A DNA stretch of 64,000 nt. Origin: PALSA-612 sp963791225. Lineage in GTDB: Bacteria > Actinomycetota > Thermoleophilia > Gaiellales > Gaiellaceae. The translations under genes were made by a program, and so were the position numbers. The notes below the pieces were generated by a model, which searched no databases, was not told the origin of the DNA, and worked only from the letters and a program-made list of their open reading frames with translations. Shown in pieces: positions 1 to 8,019 of this stretch (positions within the stretch are counted from its first letter, which is position 1; every line of letters starts with the position of its first letter). The stretch covers positions 1 through 64,000 of the forward strand of contig CAWBRV010000004.1 of NCBI GenBank assembly GCA_963791225.1, given 5' to 3'.

Positions 1-446
1 GCAATCGCATCGTCGCCGGTCTCGCCCAGGCGACCGTCGTCGTCGAGGCCCGCGAGCGAAGCGGCGCACTGATCACCGCCGATCTCGCACTCGAGGAGGG
101 CCGCGAGGTCTTCGCGGTGCCGGGCGAGATCACGTCGTCGCTGTCCGCGGGCTCGAACCGGCTGCTGCGGAGCGGTGCGACGCCCCTCGCGGCGGTCGTA
201 GACGTGCTCGAGGCGTTCGGGATCGAGCCGGAGACGCCCGCGGAGCTCCCGGAGCTGAGCGAGACGGCGAGACGAATCGTGGCTCGCCTCGAGGTCGAGC
301 CGTCGCCGGCGGACGCGCTCGCACGGGCGCTCGGCCTCGATCCCGGTGCTCTCGCAGCGGCGCTCACGGAGCTGGAGCTTGCCGGAGCCGTGGCCGAAAG
401 AGACGGTTTCTTTCGGCTCATACGGCCCCTAGGATGTTCCCCGTGA
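1..446 (+). CDS. dprA: DNA-processing protein DprA, C-terminal part
   Basis: The reading frame is open from the window edge (codons begin at base 3), so the 5' end of the gene lies outside. The visible part starts with the end of the Rossmann-like DNA-binding domain (NRIVAGLAQATVVVEA, then ALITADLALEEGREVFAVPG), which is the most conserved stretch of DprA/Smf. A winged-helix-like tail of about 80 residues follows and resembles the DprA C-terminal domain. DprA loads RecA on single-stranded DNA entering during natural transformation and protects it; many non-competent bacteria keep it too. Its stop codon overlaps the GTG start of the next gene (GTGA at 443-446). Confidence 0.93.
   Translation, partial: NRIVAGLAQATVVVEARERSGALITADLALEEGREVFAVPGEITSSLSAGSNRLLRSGATPLAAVVDVLEAFGIEPETPAELPELSETARRIVARLEVEPSPADALARALGLDPGALAAALTELELAGAVAERDGFFRLIRPLGCSP
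430..435 (+). promoter_or_regulatory. -10 box TAGGAT for a probable leaderless transcript
   Basis: TAGGAT is followed by 7 nt and then the GTG at 443, so transcription would start at or next to the start codon. It lies inside the end of dprA. No convincing -35 is visible. Confidence 0.5.
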
Positions 447-1072
447 CCGAGCCGACCGAGCGGGCGAGGATCTCGATGCGGATCGCGCCGATGACCGAGC
501 ACTGGTGGGTCTGCGACGACCGCATCGACGGCGCGCAAAGCGACTCGTACTCGGTCTACACGCGGGCGGGCGTGATCTTCGTCGACCCGCTGCCGCTCAC
601 CTACGCCGCCGCCGACCGCTTCCCGGCCGTCACGTACGCGCTGCTCACGCGCGGTTGCCACCAGCGCGCTTCGTGGCGCTACCGGTACGAGCACGGCGCC
701 CGCATCATCGCCCCACGCCCGTCCTGGAACCTCCTCGGCGAGCCCGACCAGCACTATGTCGAGGGAACACGGCTGCCCGCGGACTTCAAGGCGATCCGCA
801 CACCCGGCCCGGAGATCGACCACTACTCGCTCTACCGGCTCGGCGAGCCGTCGATCCTCTTCATCGGCGACCTCGTCGCGCGGTGGAACGAGTCGACCCC
901 GCTGCGGCTCTGCCAGGAGGACCCCGATCTCGCTCCGGGCATCTCGCGGCAGAGCCTCGAGAAGCTGCTCGACCTCGATCTCGAGATCGACCTGCTCTGC
1001 ATGTCGCACGGCGGCTACATCGACGAGAACCCGAAGGCCGCCCTCGTCGACCTCTACGAGCGCACCGCGTGA
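443..1072 (+). CDS. Metallo-beta-lactamase-fold-like protein lacking the metal motif
   Basis: A 209-residue protein with the spacing and secondary-structure feel of the metallo-beta-lactamase fold: an early YSVYTRAGVIFVDP strand pair, a central ALLTRG segment where HxHxDH would sit, IGDLV where the later metal Asp lies (GD), and CMSHGG near the end. The HxHxDH motif is replaced by TRGCHQRASWRY, so normal dinuclear metal binding is unlikely and an ordinary hydrolase role is doubtful. The start GTG 443 is chosen because it forms a GTGA overlap with the dprA stop and sits 7 nt from a -10 box; ATG 434 and ATG 476 are alternatives. The downstream FAD oxidoreductase overlaps its stop, which suggests one unit. 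Function unknown. Confidence 0.6.
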   Translation: MTEPTERARISMRIAPMTEHWWVCDDRIDGAQSDSYSVYTRAGVIFVDPLPLTYAAADRFPAVTYALLTRGCHQRASWRYRYEHGARIIAPRPSWNLLGEPDQHYVEGTRLPADFKAIRTPGPEIDHYSLYRLGEPSILFIGDLVARWNESTPLRLCQEDPDLAPGISRQSLEKLLDLDLEIDLLCMSHGGYIDENPKAALVDLYERTA

Positions 1073-2193
1073 GCTCGCCGTACTGGCTCGAGGAGCCGTT
1101 CGACGAACGGCCCGGGCGGCGCCTGGACGGTCCCGTGGACGTCGCGGTCGTGGGCGGGGGCGTCACCGGTTGTGCCTGCGCGCGCGCGCTCGCCGAGGCG
1201 GGGCTGAGGGTGCGCGTCCACGACGAGCGACAGGTGGGCTGGGGCGCAAGCGGGCGGAACGGCGGGTTCGCGCTGCGCGGCGGGGCCGCGGCCTACGACG
1301 TCAGCTGCGAGGCGATCGGGCGCGAGCGCGCCGCGGCCTACTGGCGCGCGACAGAGGCGGCGCTCGACCGGATGGAGACACTGGCCGGCGATGCGCTCGC
1401 TCGGACCGGAAGCCTGCGGCTCGCGGCCGACGAGGAGGAGCGGGAAGGGCTGCACGCCGAATACGAGCTGATGCACGAGGACGGGTTCGCCGTCGAGTGG
1501 CGCGATCAGCTTGCCCATCCACTCGACGCCACCTTCGTCGCCGCGATCTTCCATCCGGTCGACGCTGCGCTGCAGCCGGCCCGGTGGGCGCGGCGGCTGG
1601 CGGCGCTCACCGCCGAGGCGGGAGCAGACATTCGCGAGGGGAGCCGGGTGGCATCGGTCGACGAGCTCGGCGCGGAACAGGTCGTCGTCGCCACCGACGG
1701 CTATCCGAGCGGTCTGCTCGGCCCGCTCGAGGGGTCGATCATCCCCACCCGGGCGCAGATGGTGGCCACCGAGCCGATCCCGGAGCGCCTCTTCGACCGG
1801 CCGCACTACAGCCGCCACGGCTTCGACTACTGGCAGCAACGCGAGGACGGCCGCATCCTGGCCGGCGGCTTCCGCGACACGTCGCTCGCGACCGAATTCA
1901 CGACCAGCGAGGAGACGACGCCGGAGATCCAGTCCGCGCTCGACAGCTTCGTCTCCGACCTGGTCGGGTGGCCGGTGGTCGTCACGCACCGCTGGGCGGG
2001 CCTGTTCGGCTTCGTGCCCGACCTGATGCCGGTCGTGGGCCCCGTGCCCGGCGAGGACAGGCTCTGGGTCGCCAGCGGCTACTCCGGGCACGGCATGGTG
2101 CTCGGCTTCATGTGCGGCGAGCTCGTCGCGAACGCAATCCTCGGTCGCGACGCGCCCGACCTCGACCTGTTCGACCCCTCGCGGTTGCTCTAG
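1069..2193 (+). CDS. FAD-dependent amine/amino-acid oxidoreductase (DAO family)
   Basis: A 374-residue enzyme of the D-amino-acid oxidase/glycine oxidase/gamma-glutamylputrescine oxidase superfamily. It has an N-terminal dinucleotide-binding motif (VAVVGGGVTGCACARALAEAG), then GASGRNGG, a motif typical of the gamma-glutamylputrescine oxidase-like branch. The C-terminal FAD-binding end is visible as a WAGLFGFVPDLMPVVGP stretch and SGYSGHGMVLG. These enzymes oxidise a secondary or primary amine and pass electrons to O2 or a carrier. The GTG start at 1069 overlaps the stop of the preceding gene (GTGA), so the longer open frame upstream is not coding. A cupin gene follows 2 nt after the stop. The amine substrate cannot be told from sequence. 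Confidence 0.85.
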   Translation: MSSPYWLEEPFDERPGRRLDGPVDVAVVGGGVTGCACARALAEAGLRVRVHDERQVGWGASGRNGGFALRGGAAAYDVSCEAIGRERAAAYWRATEAALDRMETLAGDALARTGSLRLAADEEEREGLHAEYELMHEDGFAVEWRDQLAHPLDATFVAAIFHPVDAALQPARWARRLAALTAEAGADIREGSRVASVDELGAEQVVVATDGYPSGLLGPLEGSIIPTRAQMVATEPIPERLFDRPHYSRHGFDYWQQREDGRILAGGFRDTSLATEFTTSEETTPEIQSALDSFVSDLVGWPVVVTHRWAGLFGFVPDLMPVVGPVPGEDRLWVASGYSGHGMVLGFMCGELVANAILGRDAPDLDLFDPSRLL

Positions 2194-2195
2194 CG

Positions 2196-2735
2196 ATGGA
2201 GGAGGCGCGGCTCGAGGACACCGGCGGCGGACTCGCCCCCGCGACCGAAGGATGGTTCGTCGTCAACGTGCGCGACGCCTCGTGGGTCACGAACGACGTG
2301 CTCGGCGCCTGCTGCATCTTCGAGGGCGGCGAGGCCGACTTCGCGGAACTGGGCTTCACCATCGCCGTGCTCGAGCCGGGCCAGTCGGGGGGCCGCTACC
2401 ACCGGGAGTCGAACCAGGAGGACTTCCTCGTACTCGCCGGGGAGTGCCTGCTGCTGATCGAGGGTGAGGAGCGGCGCCTGCGTGCCTGGGACTTCGTGCA
2501 CTGCCCGGCGGACACCGAGCACGCCTTCGTCGGTGCGGGCGACGGGCCGTGCCTGATCTTCATGACCGGCGGCCGCGGCGGCGAGAAGCGGATCGTCTAC
2601 CAGCGTTCGGAGCTCGCGCTGCGCCACGGCGCCGGCGTCGAGACCGAGACCACGTCCCCGGCCGAGGCGTACGCGCCGTTCCCGAGGTGGCAGCCGGGCA
2701 AGCCCGACTTCGCCGGGATGCCATGGGGCGAGTAG
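2196..2735 (+). CDS. Cupin-domain protein
   Basis: A 179-residue single-cupin protein. The conserved double-stranded beta-helix motifs are visible: RYHRESNQEDFLVLAGE (motif 1, with His and Glu in the metal-ligand positions) and HCPADTEHAFVGAG (motif 2, with His). Cupins of this layout bind a divalent metal and act as isomerases, dioxygenases or small-molecule sensors. The gene starts 2 nt after the FAD oxidoreductase stop and overlaps the start of the next gene by 13 bp, so the three are almost certainly co-transcribed. The substrate is unknown; neighbours suggest amine or amino-acid metabolism. Confidence 0.8.
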   Translation: MEEARLEDTGGGLAPATEGWFVVNVRDASWVTNDVLGACCIFEGGEADFAELGFTIAVLEPGQSGGRYHRESNQEDFLVLAGECLLLIEGEERRLRAWDFVHCPADTEHAFVGAGDGPCLIFMTGGRGGEKRIVYQRSELALRHGAGVETETTSPAEAYAPFPRWQPGKPDFAGMPWGE

Positions 2736-3583
2736 AGCTCCGCAAGGACGACTACCTCGACCTGGTCACGGGCCTGCTGCAGCGGTGCCGCGTTGCGGAT
2801 CCCACGGGCGGGCTCTGGGAGGCTGCGGACTTCCAATGGTGGTGGCGCCGGCCTCGCGTCTCGGATCGGTGCGGCCAGCTCTTCTGGCTCGACGACGCCG
2901 GCGAACCCGTCGCTGCGCTGGTGCTCACCGACTGGGGCGGGGCCTGGGAGGGCGAGGTCGTCATCGTTCCAGGACACGCCGACATCCTGTTCGAGGACGT
3001 CTGGCGACGCGGCATCGAGCGGATCGCCTCCCTCGGGCTCGAGACCGTCGAGGTGCGGGCGCGAGACGACGACCTGCGGTTGACGGCTGCCCTCGCGGAG
3101 GCGGGATTCGCCGTGAAGGGCGACGCCGACACGACGACCTGGCTCGCTGCCGCGCTCCGGCCGGAGGTCTCGCCGCTTCCGCCCGGCTTCCGCCTCCGGT
3201 CTCGCGCCGGTACCGCAGACCGTCCGCATCACATGATCGGCCGGAACGGCGAGCACGTCGGCGAGCGCCTCGCCGGGTGCTCGCTCTACGACCCGGAGCT
3301 CGATCTGCTCGTGGAGGGGCCGAACGGCGACGTCGCCGGCTACGCCCTGTTCTGGCCGGACCCGGTGACGCGAGTCGGCCTGCTCGAGCCGATGAGGGTC
3401 GAAGACCCATATCGGCGGCTCGGGCTTGCCCGGCACCTGCTGACCGCGGGGATCGAGCGGCTCGCCGCCCATGGCTGCACGAGGCTCAAGGTGAGCTACT
3501 GGGACGAGAACCCGGCGGCGAGGAACCTCTATCTCGGCGCCGGGTTCGTGCCCGAGTCCACGAGTCGGGTCTATCGTCGCTAG
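2723..3583 (+). CDS. GNAT-family N-acetyltransferase
   Basis: A 286-residue protein. The C-terminal half carries a clear GNAT core: GYALFWPD as beta-4, then EDPYRRLGLARHLL, which matches the Q/RxxGxG/A acetyl-CoA pyrophosphate loop (here RRLGLA), and a terminal YWDENPAARNLYLGAGF segment typical of motif B. The N-terminal half, about 150 residues, looks like a degenerate second GNAT domain (ETVEVRARDDDLRLTAALAEAGF), an arrangement known in tandem-GNAT proteins. The start ATG 2723 overlaps the cupin gene. Substrate unknown; probably an amine given the upstream DAO-family gene (inference). Confidence 0.8.
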   Translation: MGRVELRKDDYLDLVTGLLQRCRVADPTGGLWEAADFQWWWRRPRVSDRCGQLFWLDDAGEPVAALVLTDWGGAWEGEVVIVPGHADILFEDVWRRGIERIASLGLETVEVRARDDDLRLTAALAEAGFAVKGDADTTTWLAAALRPEVSPLPPGFRLRSRAGTADRPHHMIGRNGEHVGERLAGCSLYDPELDLLVEGPNGDVAGYALFWPDPVTRVGLLEPMRVEDPYRRLGLARHLLTAGIERLAAHGCTRLKVSYWDENPAARNLYLGAGFVPESTSRVYRR

Positions 3584-3607
3584 CGCGACGAGTTGACCTG
3601 GACCGCT

Positions 3608-3613
3608 TATGGT
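3608..3613 (+). promoter_or_regulatory. -10 box TATGGT for a probable leaderless transcript
   Basis: TATGGT is followed by 7 nt and then ATG 3621. The spacing matches the other -10/start pairs in the window and favours ATG 3621 over ATG 3609 as the start of the CDP-alcohol phosphotransferase gene. Confidence 0.45.
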
Positions 3614-3620
3614 CGTGCGG

Positions 3621-4238
3621 ATGCGGCCGCCCGGAGTGCTGATCTTCCAGGGCGGCCGGTGGGTGCCGTCGCCGTCTCCGGGCGGAACCTACGCCCGCTT
3701 CCCTGAGATTCGGTACTACAGCTCCAACCTGATCGGCTACGCGCGCGTGGCCCTTTGCCTCGCAGCGGGCGCGACCATCACGACCGCGCATCCGCTGCTG
3801 ACGGCGGGGCTGTTGCTGGGCGCGATCCTGCTCGACTGGGTCGATGGTCCCGTCGCTCGCAGGTACGACGAGTGCACGGTGTTCGGCTCGGGCGTGGACT
3901 GGCTGGCCGACATCCTGGCTTACGTGGTCATCCTGGCATGGTTCGTCAGGGTCTCGCCCACGTGGGCAGGGCTGATCCTGGCCGTCACCACGATCGAGCT
4001 GGCCAACTGCATCTTCGACTTCGCCACGACGGCGACCGGGCGATATCCGCAACTGGGGCCGCAAAGCGGCTTCCGCGTGATTCTCCAGTGGTGCATGCCG
4101 GGCGGGTCGTATACCGCGTTCGGCAGGCTGTTGTGGCTGTCCTACCCGATCCTCGCGCTCGCCTGGTGCGTCGACCTGGCCTGGTCGCCGCACCCGGAAC
4201 TCGCCGGAACGATCCTGCACGTGCTCGCGTGGGGCTGA
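3621..4238 (+). CDS. CDP-alcohol phosphatidyltransferase family protein
   Basis: A 205-residue polytopic membrane protein. It carries a full CDP-alcohol phosphotransferase signature, D-x2-DG-x2-AR-x8-G-x3-D-x3-D, read here as DWVDGPVARR then FGSGVDWLAD. These enzymes transfer a phospho-alcohol or phosphatidyl group from a CDP-linked donor, usually making phospholipid head groups in the cytoplasmic membrane. The N-terminal segment NLIGYARV resembles eukaryotic phosphatidylinositol synthases and related enzymes more than bacterial PgsA. The start 3621 is preferred because a -10 box lies 7 nt upstream; ATG 3609 is an alternative. The next gene, 25 bp away, encodes a cytidylyltransferase, so the pair could make and use a CDP-alcohol. 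The acceptor and donor are not identifiable from sequence. Confidence 0.85.
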   Translation: MRPPGVLIFQGGRWVPSPSPGGTYARFPEIRYYSSNLIGYARVALCLAAGATITTAHPLLTAGLLLGAILLDWVDGPVARRYDECTVFGSGVDWLADILAYVVILAWFVRVSPTWAGLILAVTTIELANCIFDFATTATGRYPQLGPQSGFRVILQWCMPGGSYTAFGRLLWLSYPILALAWCVDLAWSPHPELAGTILHVLAWG

Positions 4239-4263
4239 TCGCGGCTTCGACGCCGAGCTGACG

Positions 4264-4719
4264 ATGCCGTTTGTCGTGTACGTGGACATGGTCGGTGATC
4301 TCTTCCATGCCGGCCACGTCAGCTTCCTGCGCAAGGCAAGGGAGCTCGGAGCGGAACGCGCCGCCACTCGAGTCGTGAATGACGTGCGGCTGGTTGTCGG
4401 TCTGATGGGCGACGACGCGGTCGCCGCCTACAAGCGCCGTCCGGTCCAGCCGCTGGCACAGCGGATCGTCGTCTTCGAGGCGTGCCGGTACGTGAATGAC
4501 GTCGTCGGCGATCCGCCGATGCCGGTGACCGAGGCGTTTCTCGAGACGCACGCGGTCGACCTGGTCGTCCACGGGGACGATCTGAGCGGCGAGGAGCTCC
4601 AGTACTGGTACTCGGTGCCGATCGCGCAGGGCCGCTTCGCCGTCGTCCCGTACACGAGCCTGGTCGGGGGCGAGCCCGTCTCGACCAGCGAGATCATTCG
4701 ACGCGTCGAGGGGCAATAG
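4264..4719 (+). CDS. Nucleotidyltransferase of the CTP:phospho-alcohol cytidylyltransferase type
   Basis: A 151-residue protein of the HxGH nucleotidyltransferase superfamily. HAGH at residues 15-18 is the nucleotide-binding motif, and STSEII near the C-terminus takes the place of the ISTT-type signature of glycerol-3-phosphate, choline-phosphate and ethanolamine-phosphate cytidylyltransferases. VHGDD in the middle is also typical of the ethanolamine-phosphate branch. It lacks membrane segments, so it acts in the cytosol. An insertion after helix 1 (around residues 30-38) is unusual. The gene follows the CDP-alcohol phosphotransferase at 25 bp, implying that one makes the CDP-alcohol and the other uses it. 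The alcohol could be ethanolamine, glycerol or another polyol. Confidence 0.8.
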   Translation: MPFVVYVDMVGDLFHAGHVSFLRKARELGAERAATRVVNDVRLVVGLMGDDAVAAYKRRPVQPLAQRIVVFEACRYVNDVVGDPPMPVTEAFLETHAVDLVVHGDDLSGEELQYWYSVPIAQGRFAVVPYTSLVGGEPVSTSEIIRRVEGQ

Positions 4720-4751
4720 CCTCGCGTCGTCCCTTCGCCCGGGGCTATTGC
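4713..4751 (+). terminator. Stem-loop at the 3' end of the cytidylyltransferase gene
   Basis: GCAATAGCC (4713-4721) and GGCTATTGC (4743-4751) form a perfect 9-bp stem around a 21-nt loop and include the stop codon. No U-tract follows, so it may be a 3'-end processing or stability hairpin rather than a true terminator. Confidence 0.4.
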
Positions 4752-4834
4752 GGTCCTCTCGCTTCGGGTGTTACATCAGTCCGGGTGGAGCCCCTGCGTT
4801 TCCAGGGGTGTCCGGGGAGAGCGGGGAGGTCGAC

Positions 4835-5323
4835 GTGAGGTTTCACCGGCTGCGTGTCGCCGTCGTGGGGTGCCTGTTGCTGGGAGCGCTGACCGCCGCA
4901 GGCTCGGCGAGTAGCGCCGACGTTCACGTCGTGTTGAGCGTGCGCCCCGGTCCGTTGACGATGGCCACCGCCGACGGTCCCTCCTCTCCGGCTCTCGCGA
5001 GCGCCGGGCTGCGCCGTATCGCGATCACCGTCACCGATGCACGGGGCAGCGGTGCAGGCTGGCGGCTGGAAACGCGTCGGCTCGGAACTGCCACCGGGGT
5101 CGTGACTGTCCGTGGCGTCGAGGTTCGTTGCGGAGCCAGGTCGACCTGCAGCCTGCCGCGTGCGCCTGTCTCGCGTCCGGTAACGCTCACGAAAGGCAGT
5201 CCGACCGTCGTCCTTGCTGCGGGAAAGGGCGAAGGGATGGGCAGGATCGAGATCGTCCTCACCGTCGCGACCAGCAGCAGCGAGTCCGAGCTGACGCTCG
5301 CGTTCTCTCTCCGCGCAGCCTGA
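4835..5323 (+). CDS. Secreted beta-sandwich protein (WxL-like)
   Basis: A 162-residue exported protein. The start GTG 4835 is chosen because a strong Shine-Dalgarno (GGGGAGG, 4822-4828) sits 6 nt upstream and the N-terminus then reads as a signal peptide (VRFHRLRVAVVG, a hydrophobic core, then AAGSASSA). The mature part contains a segment ITVTDARGSGAGWRLE, which resembles the conserved DxRGxxxGW motif of WxL-type surface domains. Two cysteines (RCGARSTC) may form a disulphide. There is no transmembrane anchor at the C-terminus. Function unknown; probably a cell-envelope protein. Confidence 0.65.
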   Translation: MRFHRLRVAVVGCLLLGALTAAGSASSADVHVVLSVRPGPLTMATADGPSSPALASAGLRRIAITVTDARGSGAGWRLETRRLGTATGVVTVRGVEVRCGARSTCSLPRAPVSRPVTLTKGSPTVVLAAGKGEGMGRIEIVLTVATSSSESELTLAFSLRAA

Positions 5324-5344
5324 GCCCGTCGCTATCGGCGATGG

Positions 5345-6280
5345 TCAGAGGTCGACTTGCGGCAGGTCGAGCTCGTGTGCGGCCTCGTAGGCGGCGAGGG
5401 CGATCGCGAGGTCCTGGATCGCGAGGCCGGTCGAGTCGAACACGGTCACCTCGTCGGCCGAGCGGCGGCCCGGGGCATCGCCGGAGAGCACCGCGCCGAT
5501 CTCGGTGACGTGCTCGCGGGCGACGAGGCCGGCCTCGACCGCATGGGCGAGGTCGCCCGCGTGGCTCGCCTGACCCCAGTCGTCGCAGAACACGGATACC
5601 CGGGCCAGTTCGGCGGGCGCGATCTCGCTCTTGTCCGGCCCGTCGGCGCCCATCAGGCTGACGTGCTGGCCGGGCTGGAGCGAGCCCTCGCGGAAGAGCA
5701 CGTGCTTGCCGGGCGTGACCGTTGCGACGACGTCGGCCGCGAGCGCCTCGTCCTGCGAGTCGACGACGTCCGCGCCGAGTTCGTCGGCGGCCGCCTCGGC
5801 ACGTGCAGGGTCGACGTCGTGGATCGCGACCTTCCGCCCGCGCGCGAGGAACGTGCGCGCCACGGCCTTGCCGTTCACGCCGGCACCGACGACCGTCACG
5901 CTCGCCGCATCCTCGCGTCCGAGCGTTTCGGCTGCGAGCACGGCGGCGGCGCCCGTTCGGAGCGCGGTCAGCGAGGCCGCGTCGAGCAGTGCCAGCAGCC
6001 GGCCGCAGGAAGCGTCCGAGAGCAGCACCGTCCCCATCACGGTCGGCAGGCCGCGTGAGGGATTGCCGGGGAAGGAGCTGATCCACTTGAGGAGCGCAAA
6101 GCCGCCGCCGTGCGCGGGCATGGCCCTGAAGTCCCCGGCCGGGTAGGCCGGGACGTAGACCTTCGGCGGCATCGTCCACTCGCCCCGTGCATAGGCGACG
6201 AACGCGTCGCGGACGGCATCGACCGCCCGTTCGGGCGAGACCGCCGCGTAGACGTGCTCCGTCGTGAAAAGCGGGACCAC
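5345..6280 (-). CDS. Ornithine cyclodeaminase / alanine dehydrogenase family protein
   Basis: A 311-residue protein of the ornithine cyclodeaminase/mu-crystallin family. Visible features are PPKVYV and GGFALLKWISSFP in the substrate-binding part, SLTALRTGAAAVLAAETL before the NAD-binding domain, and VTVVGAGVNGKAVARTFL as the Rossmann glycine motif. Members deaminate ornithine or act as NAD-dependent alanine or imino-acid dehydrogenases; SFPGNP resembles the archaeal alanine dehydrogenase branch. The GTG start at 6280 lies 6 bp after the pntB stop, so the gene is the last of the pnt operon. That link suggests a pyridine-nucleotide-dependent amino-acid dehydrogenase, but this is inference. Confidence 0.85.
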   Translation of the reverse strand: MVPLFTTEHVYAAVSPERAVDAVRDAFVAYARGEWTMPPKVYVPAYPAGDFRAMPAHGGGFALLKWISSFPGNPSRGLPTVMGTVLLSDASCGRLLALLDAASLTALRTGAAAVLAAETLGREDAASVTVVGAGVNGKAVARTFLARGRKVAIHDVDPARAEAAADELGADVVDSQDEALAADVVATVTPGKHVLFREGSLQPGQHVSLMGADGPDKSEIAPAELARVSVFCDDWGQASHAGDLAHAVEAGLVAREHVTEIGAVLSGDAPGRRSADEVTVFDSTGLAIQDLAIALAAYEAAHELDLPQVDL

Positions 6281-6286
6281 GGCGCC

Positions 6287-7705
6287 TCAGGCGGTCTTGA
6301 CGGCGGCGACCAGCTTCTCGACAGACGACTTGGCGTCGCCGAAGAGCATCACCGTCTTGGGGTCGACGAAGAGCGGGTTGTCGATCCCCGCGAAGCCGGG
6401 GTTCATGCTCCGCTTGAGCACGACGACGTTGTGCGCGTGGTCGACGTTCAGGATCGGCATGCCGTAGATCGGGCTGCTCGGATCGTTGCGCGCCGACGGG
6501 TTGGTGACGTCGTTGGCGCCGATCACGAGCGCGACGTCGGTCTGGTCGAAGGACGGGTTGACCTCGTCCATCTCCTTGAGCTGGTCGTACGGCACGTTGG
6601 CCTCGGCCAGCAGCACGTTCATGTGCCCCGGCATTCGGCCCGCGACGGGATGGATCGCGTAGACGACCTCGACGTTCCTCTTCTCGAGCTCGGTCGCCAG
6701 CTCGCGCACCGTGTGCTGTGCCTGCGCCACCGCGAGGCCGTACCCCGGGACGATGATCACGCGGCGCGCGTAGGCGAGCATCACGGCCACGTCCTCCGGG
6801 GTCGTCGGACGCACCGCGCCGCCCGAGGCCGCGACCTGCTCCGCCGTCACCTGCAGCGTCCCGAACCCGCCGAAGACGACGTTGGCCACCGAGCGGCCCA
6901 TGGAGCGCGCCATCATCAGCGTCAGCAGCGTCCCCGAGGCACCGACGAGCATGCCGCTCACGATCAGCACGTTCTGGTGCAGCACGAAGCCCGTGAGCGC
7001 CGTGGCGACACCCGTGAACGCGTTCAGCAGCGCGATCACGACCGGCATGTCGGCACCGCCGATCGGCAGAACGAAGAGCGCCCCGAACGCCAGCGAGCCG
7101 AGGATGATCACAGCCAGGACCCACTGGTGCTCGTAGCCGGCGACGATCACGATCCCGAGTGCGAGCAGGGCGCCGAGCAGCGCCAGGTTGCCGTACTGCT
7201 GCCCCGGGTACTGGATCGGCCTGCCGCCGATCAGCTCCTGGAGCTTGGCGAAGGCGACCATGCTGCCCATGAACGAGATCGAGCCGATCATCGCCGACAG
7301 GACGATGGCCGTCGACGTGCTCAGGGCCAGGCGTCCTGGCGCGGGCGCGTGATTGTGAAAGTCCGCGAACGCGATCAGCGCCGCTGCGCCGCCGCCGACG
7401 CCGTTGAACAGCGCCACCATCTGCGGCATCGCGGTCATCTTCACGGCGCGGGCCGCGTACGCGCCGATCGGCGCCGAGATGGCCATCACGACCAGAACCG
7501 GCCAGATGTTCTTGACGCTCGGCTGAAAGAACGTGGCGATGATGGCCACGGCCATGCCGAAGGCGCCGATCCAGTTGCCCTTGCGCGCGTGTGCGGGATT
7601 GGACAGGAAGCGCAGCGCGAGGATGAAGCAGGCGATCGTGACGATGTAGGCGAGCGAGATCCAGTCGGTACGGCTGATGCTCGCGAGGGGCATCGCGAGT
7701 GTCAC
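6287..7705 (-). CDS. pntB: NAD(P)+ transhydrogenase subunit beta
   Basis: A 472-residue integral membrane subunit of the proton-translocating transhydrogenase. The N-terminal two thirds is a series of hydrophobic helices; the C-terminal soluble domain III binds NADP(H), shown by VIIVPGYGLAVAQAQHTVREL and IHPVAGRMPGHMNVLLAEA, which are family hallmarks. The enzyme uses the proton gradient to drive hydride transfer from NADH to NADP+, making NADPH. The GTG start 7705 overlaps the pntAB stop (GTGA); ATG 7693 is a second in-frame option. The split alpha subunit (two genes) is the arrangement found in actinobacteria and Rhodospirillum. Confidence 0.95.
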   Translation of the reverse strand: MTLAMPLASISRTDWISLAYIVTIACFILALRFLSNPAHARKGNWIGAFGMAVAIIATFFQPSVKNIWPVLVVMAISAPIGAYAARAVKMTAMPQMVALFNGVGGGAAALIAFADFHNHAPAPGRLALSTSTAIVLSAMIGSISFMGSMVAFAKLQELIGGRPIQYPGQQYGNLALLGALLALGIVIVAGYEHQWVLAVIILGSLAFGALFVLPIGGADMPVVIALLNAFTGVATALTGFVLHQNVLIVSGMLVGASGTLLTLMMARSMGRSVANVVFGGFGTLQVTAEQVAASGGAVRPTTPEDVAVMLAYARRVIIVPGYGLAVAQAQHTVRELATELEKRNVEVVYAIHPVAGRMPGHMNVLLAEANVPYDQLKEMDEVNPSFDQTDVALVIGANDVTNPSARNDPSSPIYGMPILNVDHAHNVVVLKRSMNPGFAGIDNPLFVDPKTVMLFGDAKSSVEKLVAAVKTA

Positions 7706-8019
7706 TCGGGCTTCTCCGCTTGCTCGGGCTCCGGCTTCCGCCGCTTGAACATCTCCAGCATGCGGTCGGTGACGACGAAGCCGCCGACGACGTTGATGGT
7801 GCCGAGCGCGACGGCGGTCAGGGTGATGACGTGCAGCCAGACCGGCTGTCCGTCGATGCTCGCCACGAAGATCGCGCCCACGACGATGATGCCGTGGATC
7901 GCGTTCGTGCCCGACATCAGCGGGGTGTGGAGCAGTGTCGGGACCTTCGAGATCACCTCGACACCGAGGAAGGCCGCGAGAACGAGGACGGTCAGCTCGA
8001 TCAGAAAGCTCGTGTTCAC
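7702..8019 (-). CDS. pntAB: NAD(P)+ transhydrogenase subunit alpha, membrane part
   Basis: A 105-residue protein with three or four predicted transmembrane helices, corresponding to the C-terminal membrane domain (domain IIa) of PntA in enterobacteria. VEVISKVPTLLHTPLMSGTNAIHG is the family signature (the conserved part is VPTLLHTPLMSGTN), and GTINVVGGFVVTDRMLEMF closes the domain. The GTG start 8019 overlaps the pntAA stop as GTGA and its own stop overlaps the pntB start in the same way, so translation of the three subunits is probably coupled. Confidence 0.93.
   Translation of the reverse strand: MNTSFLIELTVLVLAAFLGVEVISKVPTLLHTPLMSGTNAIHGIIVVGAIFVASIDGQPVWLHVITLTAVALGTINVVGGFVVTDRMLEMFKRRKPEPEQAEKPE

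Noticed and set aside
505..1068. Long upstream extension of the FAD oxidoreductase frame
   Set aside because: It overlaps the metallo-hydrolase-like gene, is Arg/Pro-rich as expected of a shadow frame in GC-rich DNA, and has no family similarity before GTG 1069.
5259..7124. A 621-codon open frame on the minus strand
   Set aside because: It is out of frame with the cyclodeaminase and pntB genes, which have strong family motifs; its product is low-complexity Arg/Gly/Ala.
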